NCBI GenBank assembly: GCA_035568375.1
Contig: DATMOG010000068.1
Span: 1 to 15,539, forward strand
DNA length: 15,539 nucleotides
From: JACDET01 sp035568375
Lineage (GTDB): Bacteria > Patescibacteriota > Microgenomatia > Levybacterales > UBA12049
Reading direction: 5' to 3'
In this document: positions 12,945-15,539 of the stretch, piece after piece
Position numbering within the stretch: position 1 is the stretch's first letter
Layout of the letters: each line of letters opens with the position of its first letter
Notes under the pieces: generated by a model
Database searches by the model: none
Seen by the model: only the letters and a program-made list of their open reading frames with translations
Told to the model about the DNA's origin: nothing
Program-made: the position numbers and the translations under genes

Positions 12945-13382
12945 ATGAGTAATTCAGGAACGAAACCTCAAGGTGCTACCTCATATAAAGAAACAGCATT
13001 TGGTATTATTCCACGAACAAAATTGTTACTGCTTGAAATTGAAGGGACAAAAAAAGGGCTAGAGTACATTGATGAAGTAATAACTAAAGATAAAAATACT
13101 CCAATTACACCAGAGCTTATATGTAAATTACATAATATTTCTTTTGGTTGGATTTTTCCTGATTGGGCTGGAAAGTATAGAAAGATACAAGTAACATTTT
13201 CAGATAAGGAAGCACCACAATATTTTCAAGTACCGGAACTTGTTACAAACATTTGTCAAGATTTAGCAGAACGACTGAAACATTTACCGCTAAAAGATGA
13301 TGAGCTGTTTATTCTAGAAGTAGTAAAGCTTCTTGCATGGTTCCAGCACAGATTTGTTTTTATTCATCCGTTTCAAGAATGA
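12945..13382 (+). pseudogene. Fic-domain toxin gene, truncated inside the active-site motif
   Basis: The 145-residue product follows the Fic fold: KLHNISFGWIFPDWAGKYRK (61-80) is the conserved helix and WAGKYR turn, then the flap region with VTFSDKEAPQYFQVP, and the core helix LAWFQHRFVFIHPFQ (130-144). Active Fic proteins continue HPFxxGNGR, where the histidine drives AMP transfer and the second arginine binds the phosphates. Here coding sequence meets a 41-nt palindrome right after HPFQ, adding only E and then TGA. The catalytic histidine (H141) remains, but GNGR and the last helices are lost, and I find no continuation beyond the palindrome. The product should be inactive as an AMP transferase. 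Its antitoxin gene is intact. Confidence 0.85.
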
Positions 13383-13417
13383 ACTACTTCGCAGCTCTGC
13401 TGCGGAGTAGTTCATTC
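13377..13417. repeat. 41-nt palindrome ending two convergent genes
   Basis: The arms GAATGAACTACTTCGCAGC and GCTGCGGAGTAGTTCATTC pair over 19 positions with one G-T, around the loop TCT. The 34 bases 13385-13418 equal 241-274, the hairpin next to the other IS200/IS605-type transposase. Stop codons of both flanking genes (TGA on plus, TAG on minus) lie inside it. It may be a palindrome-associated non-autonomous element or a solo right end, or a bidirectional terminator spread with it. Confidence 0.8.
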
Positions 13418-13710
13418 ATTAACCCTGTTTTCCGATTTTGATTTTTTTTTGTTTTATTAATCTTTTCGTTAATTAAACGCACTATTCCTATAATTGTATA
13501 AAGCGCACTCAGAAAAAAAATTGCTAACAACCACCATGTAATTATTCCCCCTACTATAATACCCAAATTAGGCCAATAGTTTAAATGAACCTGATCGTTT
13601 GTAATTTTAATTATAGAAGCTAAAAATATTACAAATATTATAAAACTAGTATTTACGAATTTTGTAAATAACGATAATGAAGCAAAATATTTCAGTATTT
13701 TTTTAACCAT
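13384..13710 (-). CDS. Small two-helix membrane protein, unknown function
   Basis: A 108-residue protein from MVKKILKYF. One membrane helix spans about residues 21-36 and a second, longer stretch about 48-78 (possibly two helices), followed by a lysine-rich tail (82-95). Its last ten or so residues (NELLRSRAAK) and stop codon come from the 41-nt palindrome, so the native C-terminus has been replaced. I prefer this start, or MMQAIL at 13728, over longer frames that run into repeat sequence. No family is recognised. Small membrane proteins of this kind are frequent cargo of cassette arrays. Confidence 0.55.
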   Translation of the reverse strand: MVKKILKYFASLSLFTKFVNTSFIIFVIFLASIIKITNDQVHLNYWPNLGIIVGGIITWWLLAIFFLSALYTIIGIVRLINEKINKTKKNQNRKTGLMNELLRSRAAK

Positions 13711-13792
13711 AAGAATTGCCTGCATCATCAGTTTAGTTTTGTTGGAATTACGTGTCAATATAGCCCGTGGTATTGAAAAAAAGAGAATATTA

Positions 13793-13857
13793 AGGTTCAT
13801 AGGTCTATCGCCAGGGGATTCGAGGGTAAAAGGGGCTAAGTGAATTTGTTGGAACCT
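13793..13857 (-). repeat. Array repeat copy, short 65-nt form
   Basis: Left arm AGGTTC (13793-13798) pairs with GAACCT (13852-13857). The inside holds ATTCGAGGGTAAA, then AGGGGCTAAGTG and AATTTGTTGGAAC. About ten core bases found in other copies are deleted. A partial extra arm, TTTTGTTGGAATTA, lies near 13737. Confidence 0.6.
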
Positions 13858-13877
13858 ATTATTTTTCAAATAATATC

Positions 13878-13916
13878 TTGACAAAACACGAAATATATGC
13901 ATAATATATGCAGGAG
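13878..13916 (+). promoter_or_regulatory. Promoter and operator of the RHH/RelE-like pair
   Basis: -35 TTGACA (13878-13883), 18-base spacer, -10 TAATAT (13902-13907). An inverted repeat TGCATA-ATA-TATGCA (13898-13912) covers the -10 box, a likely site for the RHH antitoxin. AGGAG follows at 13912-13916. An upstream ATG at 13908 lies before the start point, so the gene must begin at 13929. Confidence 0.7.
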
Positions 13917-13928
13917 TATATAAATAGT

Positions 13929-14201
13929 ATGCAAACTCAACGAGTCCAAAAACTAATTACGTTTTCACCACAACTATTTGCGCTTATCGAGCAGAAAGTT
14001 TCAAAGCTTGGTGTATCTTTCCCTGAGTATATTCGAAGTTTAGCAGTAAATGATGTAAAGAAAAGTGTAGAAGCGGTTGATTTTTTGACAATGGAAGAAG
14101 AAGAAGGGATAAAAAGAAGTTTAGCAGATATCAAGGCACAGAGATACTCTATAGTAAAAAGTGATGACGATATTGAGAAACACTTCAAAAACCTTTCTTA
14201 A
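13929..14201 (+). CDS. RHH-type antitoxin of the RelE-like pair
   Basis: A 90-residue protein. Residues 4-40 (QRVQKLITFSPQLFALIEQK, then LGVSFPEYIRSLAVND) fit a ribbon-helix-helix domain: strand, helix, turn with a glycine, second helix. The acidic C-terminal half (MEEEEGIKRSLADI, SDDDIEKHF) is the expected toxin-binding part. Six bases separate its TAA from the toxin start. Promoter, short inverted repeat and a somewhat distant AGGAG site precede it. It is on the plus strand, opposite to most array genes, but has its own promoter. Confidence 0.75.
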   Translation: MQTQRVQKLITFSPQLFALIEQKVSKLGVSFPEYIRSLAVNDVKKSVEAVDFLTMEEEEGIKRSLADIKAQRYSIVKSDDDIEKHFKNLS

Positions 14202-14207
14202 TAGTAT

Positions 14208-14498
14208 ATGTATATCCTTCTATTCACCAAAGATTTTGATGAGAGTTATATAAAACTCACTAAAGGAAATATAGAAACACAAAAGCGTATACAAAAAGCA
14301 ATAACTTTTCTAAGACAAGATCCTTTTTATCCATCTTTACGCACGCATAAAGCAAATAGTAAAAACTATGGTGAAAAATGGAGTAGCTGGGTAACAGGAG
14401 ATATCCGTATAATATGGGATTTTGATTCAGAAGAACAGTTAACTATTCTTCTGCTTACAATTGGTAGACATTCAGGAACACAAAAAGTTTATCAATGA
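14208..14498 (+). CDS. RelE/YafQ-superfamily toxin
   Basis: A 96-residue protein. The layout fits the RelE fold: first strand ILLFTKDFDESYIKL, two helices (ETQKRIQKAITFLRQDPFYP), SLRTHKANSKNYGEKWSSWV, and the strand block TGDIRIIWDFDSEEQLTILLLTIGRHSG, where GDIRIIW and GRHSG are the most conserved places. Such toxins cut mRNA on the ribosome; YafQ-type members use a C-terminal histidine, and H91 of GRHS is a candidate. It lies six bases after its antitoxin. It is the module next to tRNA-Trp. Confidence 0.85.
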   Translation: MYILLFTKDFDESYIKLTKGNIETQKRIQKAITFLRQDPFYPSLRTHKANSKNYGEKWSSWVTGDIRIIWDFDSEEQLTILLLTIGRHSGTQKVYQ

Positions 14499-14505
14499 TA
14501 AATCA

Positions 14506-14561
14506 GTTTGAGCTCGTTCGTTTCTTCAATTTCACAGTTTTTTCGAGGCTAAAATCGTCAG
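14506..14561 (-). repeat. Array repeat copy fused to the 3' end of tRNA-Trp
   Basis: The left arm region GTTTGAGCTCGTTCG is followed by the core TTTTCGAGGCTAAAATCG and TCAGC, which runs straight into the tRNA-Trp acceptor (AGGGG on the plus strand). In other copies the same AGCAGGGG continues as CTGAG and the right arm. So the repeat's right part is replaced here by the tRNA itself. This looks like the edge of the array. Confidence 0.65.
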
Positions 14562-14633
14562 CAGGGGTGCACGGACTCGAACCGTGAAAAGCAGTTTTGG
14601 AGACTGCTGTGATAACCATTTCACCACACCCCT
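14562..14633 (-). tRNA. tRNA-Trp (CCA)
   Basis: Acceptor AGGGGTG/CACCCCT, discriminator G, D-stem GTGA/TCAC, anticodon stem GCAGT/ACTGC with loop CTCCAAA giving anticodon CCA, T-stem CACGG/CCGTG with a normal TTCGAGT loop. CCA is not encoded. G73 fits bacterial tRNA-Trp identity. The array repeat begins exactly at its 3' end. Confidence 0.95.
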
Positions 14634-14772
14634 AATTTAGTCATAGAATTTAAATTTCTAAAACCCTGTTATATATTTATTGCAGAGTATAGAGAAATGC
14701 TACAATAAATAATTTTAAGAAATAATCAATCTTAGGCGCAAATGTTACTAGTGAATATATTTTATATTATAC

Positions 14773-14807
14773 AAAAAAAGCGTATAGTAAGCTACCTTAC
14801 CATACGC
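14773..14807 (-). terminator. Rho-independent terminator after rpmG
   Basis: On the minus strand a 12-bp stem (GCGTATGGTAAG with CTTACTATACGC, one G-T pair, loop GTAG) is followed by seven T. It lies 25 nt after the rpmG stop. Confidence 0.88.
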
Positions 14808-14832
14808 AATGCAATAATTTTGTAAAGTTAAG

Positions 14833-15009
14833 TTATTTCAACTTTTCTACTTCTTTGTGATCGGTTACCTTGCGGCAGTGTTTGCAGAATTTTTTTAACA
14901 CCAATTTTTCAGGTGTTTCCATCTTATTCTTTTGTGTGACATAATTTCTGTTTTTGCAAACCTGACACACAAGTCCAATTGTTATACGATGTTCTCCTTT
15001 TTTTGCCAT
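14833..15009 (-). CDS. rpmG: Large-subunit ribosomal protein L33
   Basis: A 58-residue protein starting MAKKGEHRITIGLVCQVCKN. It has the four-cysteine, zinc-binding form: VCQVCKNRNY near the start and KKFCKHCRKVT near the end, with YVTQKNK and EKLVLKKFCK as in bacterial L33. It is part of the 50S subunit near the E site. It lies between tRNA-Thr(GGT) and tRNA-Trp, part of the widespread tRNA-rpmG-tRNA-Trp-secE-nusG arrangement. TATAAT occurs 11 bases before the ATG and there is no Shine-Dalgarno site; it may also be read through from the tRNA promoter. A clear terminator follows. Confidence 0.96.
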   Translation of the reverse strand: MAKKGEHRITIGLVCQVCKNRNYVTQKNKMETPEKLVLKKFCKHCRKVTDHKEVEKLK

Positions 15010-15061
15010 AGAATTTATTAATTATACACTATTTGAGGCAGGAATGAAATACTAAGTGCTG

Positions 15062-15133
15062 AGCCTAGATCGGGAATCGGACCCGAGACCTCTTTCTTAC
15101 CAAGAAAGCGTTCTGCCACTGAACCATCTAGGC
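15062..15133 (-). tRNA. tRNA-Thr (GGT)
   Basis: Acceptor GCCTAGA/TCTAGGC, D-stem GTTC/GAAC, anticodon stem CTTTC/GAAAG with loop TTGGTAA (anticodon GGT), T-stem TCGGG/CCCGA. The T-loop reads TCCGATT, with C where nearly all tRNAs have U55. Discriminator U. Confidence 0.93.
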
Positions 15134-15146
15134 GATCCCGTCTGTG

Positions 15147-15231
15147 TGCTGGGTGAGAGATTTGCACTCCCGTAGGCCGTACGGCCGCCTCGTCTACAGC
15201 GAGGTGCGATTGACTGCTCCGCCAACCCAGC
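15147..15231 (-). tRNA. tRNA-Tyr (GTA)
   Basis: Acceptor GCTGGGT/ACCCAGC, anticodon stem CCTCG/CGAGG with loop CTGTAGA (anticodon GTA), long variable arm GGCC-GTAC-GGCC as in bacterial tRNA-Tyr, T-stem GGGAG/CTCTC. The T-loop is TGCAAAT, with G at position 55. Discriminator A. Confidence 0.93.
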
Positions 15232-15251
15232 ATAGGTATAGTTTAGTTTTG

Positions 15252-15323
15252 AGCCGTCTGTCGGATTCGGACCGACGACCTGCTGTTTACAAAACAGCTG
15301 CTCTACCGCTGAGCTAAGACGGC
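15252..15323 (-). tRNA. tRNA-Thr (TGT)
   Basis: Acceptor GCCGTCT/AGACGGC, D-stem GCTC/GAGC, anticodon stem GCTGT/ACAGC with loop TTTGTAA (anticodon TGT), T-stem GTCGG/CCGAC. The T-loop is TCCGAAT, again with C at position 55. Discriminator U. Confidence 0.93.
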
Positions 15324-15341
15324 ATTCTGCCAGGCAGAATG
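15323..15341. repeat. Perfect 9-bp hairpin next to tRNA-Thr(TGT)
   Basis: CATTCTGCC-A-GGCAGAATG touches the 5' end of tRNA-Thr(TGT). It could guide 5' processing, or act as a transcription signal. It has no T-run. Confidence 0.5.
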
Positions 15342-15360
15342 TCTTTTGACGGTATATGCA

Positions 15361-15389
15361 ATTTTACCAAAGAGTGGGAACTTGAGCAA
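15361..15389 (-). promoter_or_regulatory. Probable promoter of the tRNA-rpmG cluster
   Basis: On the minus strand TTGCTC (15384-15389), 17-base spacer, TAAAAT (15361-15366), about 40 bases before tRNA-Thr(TGT). A TTGACA further upstream has no good -10 partner. Confidence 0.5.
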
Positions 15390-15465
15390 GGCTTACTTAT
15401 GAACTTATTCAGTAGAAATCGAGAATTTGCAATTTGTCAACAGATATGAGTAGGATAAATATCCA

Positions 15466-15539
15466 ATGGCAAATTATCTTTTGTATAAAGGATTAGATGA
15501 GGAGAAACGTAAATTAAGCGTTATCAATGCGAATTTAAA
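15466..15539 (+). CDS. Start of an unidentified gene (cut by window edge)
   Basis: An open frame from ATG reads MANYLLYKGLDEEKRKLSVI and stays open to the window end. TAAATA lies four bases before the ATG, close to the leaderless pattern seen elsewhere, and the gene is divergent from the tRNA cluster. Only 24 codons are visible and no family can be named. Confidence 0.4.
   Translation, partial: MANYLLYKGLDEEKRKLSVINANL

Noticed and set aside
13380..13460. Reading through the Fic TGA as glycine (recoded TGA)
   Set aside because: Reading on gives HPFQEGTTSQ without GNGR, and other genes here (both transposases, the RelE-like toxin) end sensibly at TGA.
13711..13902. Longer N-terminus for the small membrane protein
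   Set aside because: The extension is translated from the repeat copy at 13793-13857 and from the divergent promoter region.
6281..14561. CRISPR array
   Set aside because: Repeats are imperfect, 40-160 nt, spaced by hundreds of bases and separated by genes; no cas genes.
15018..15233. 71-codon minus-strand frame
   Set aside because: It lies over tRNA-Thr(GGT) and tRNA-Tyr, so the sequence is explained by RNA genes.

Overview
The window is AT-rich bacterial DNA. A 58-residue bacterial ribosomal protein L33 gene (rpmG), bacterial tRNAs without encoded CCA, small dense genes, very few Shine-Dalgarno sites and many leaderless-looking starts suggest a Candidate Phyla Radiation (Patescibacteria) genome. 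That placement is inference. TGA is used as an ordinary stop, so recoded Gracilibacteria are unlikely.

Right end (about 14.56-15.54 kb): a conserved housekeeping block on the minus strand, tRNA-Thr(TGT), tRNA-Tyr(GTA), tRNA-Thr(GGT), rpmG, terminator, tRNA-Trp(CCA). In many bacteria secE-nusG follows tRNA-Trp. Here accessory DNA begins at the exact 3' end of tRNA-Trp.

Middle (about 6.3-14.56 kb, possibly to about 2-3.3 kb): an array of one- or two-gene modules separated by related 40-100 nt repeats. The repeats share a core (on the minus strand CCCCTGCTGACG, then ATTTTAGCCTCGA) with outer arms such as GTTCTAAC and GTTGGAAC that resemble the outer boxes of integron attC sites. The copy nearest tRNA-Trp runs into the tRNA acceptor end. 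Cargo: a RelE-like toxin with an RHH antitoxin, a small membrane protein, a Fic toxin with a FicA-like antitoxin, a trimethylguanosine-synthase-like methyltransferase, a histidine phosphatase, a frameshifted CxxC mini-protein, a HAD phosphatase, a PemK/MazF-RHH pair, a membrane protein, a SAM methyltransferase and a COG4315-type exported protein. This looks like an integron-like cassette array without an integrase in view, or serial integration at tRNA-Trp.

Left part (1-6.3 kb): the C-terminal end of an IS200/IS605 transposase, an Rsm22-family methyltransferase lacking the usual iron-sulfur cysteines, a divergent HxlR regulator/SRPBCC pair sharing a 13-bp inverted-repeat operator, a tRNA/tmRNA 3'-end-like fragment, an EamA transporter and a degenerate M24-like protein.

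Two traits cross the window. Eleven genes have a TATAAT-like -10 box only 6-9 nt before the start codon, implying leaderless mRNAs. A palindrome linked to the IS200-type end also sits at 13377-13417, where it ends both the Fic gene (just after HPFQ of the active-site motif) and the convergent membrane-protein gene.
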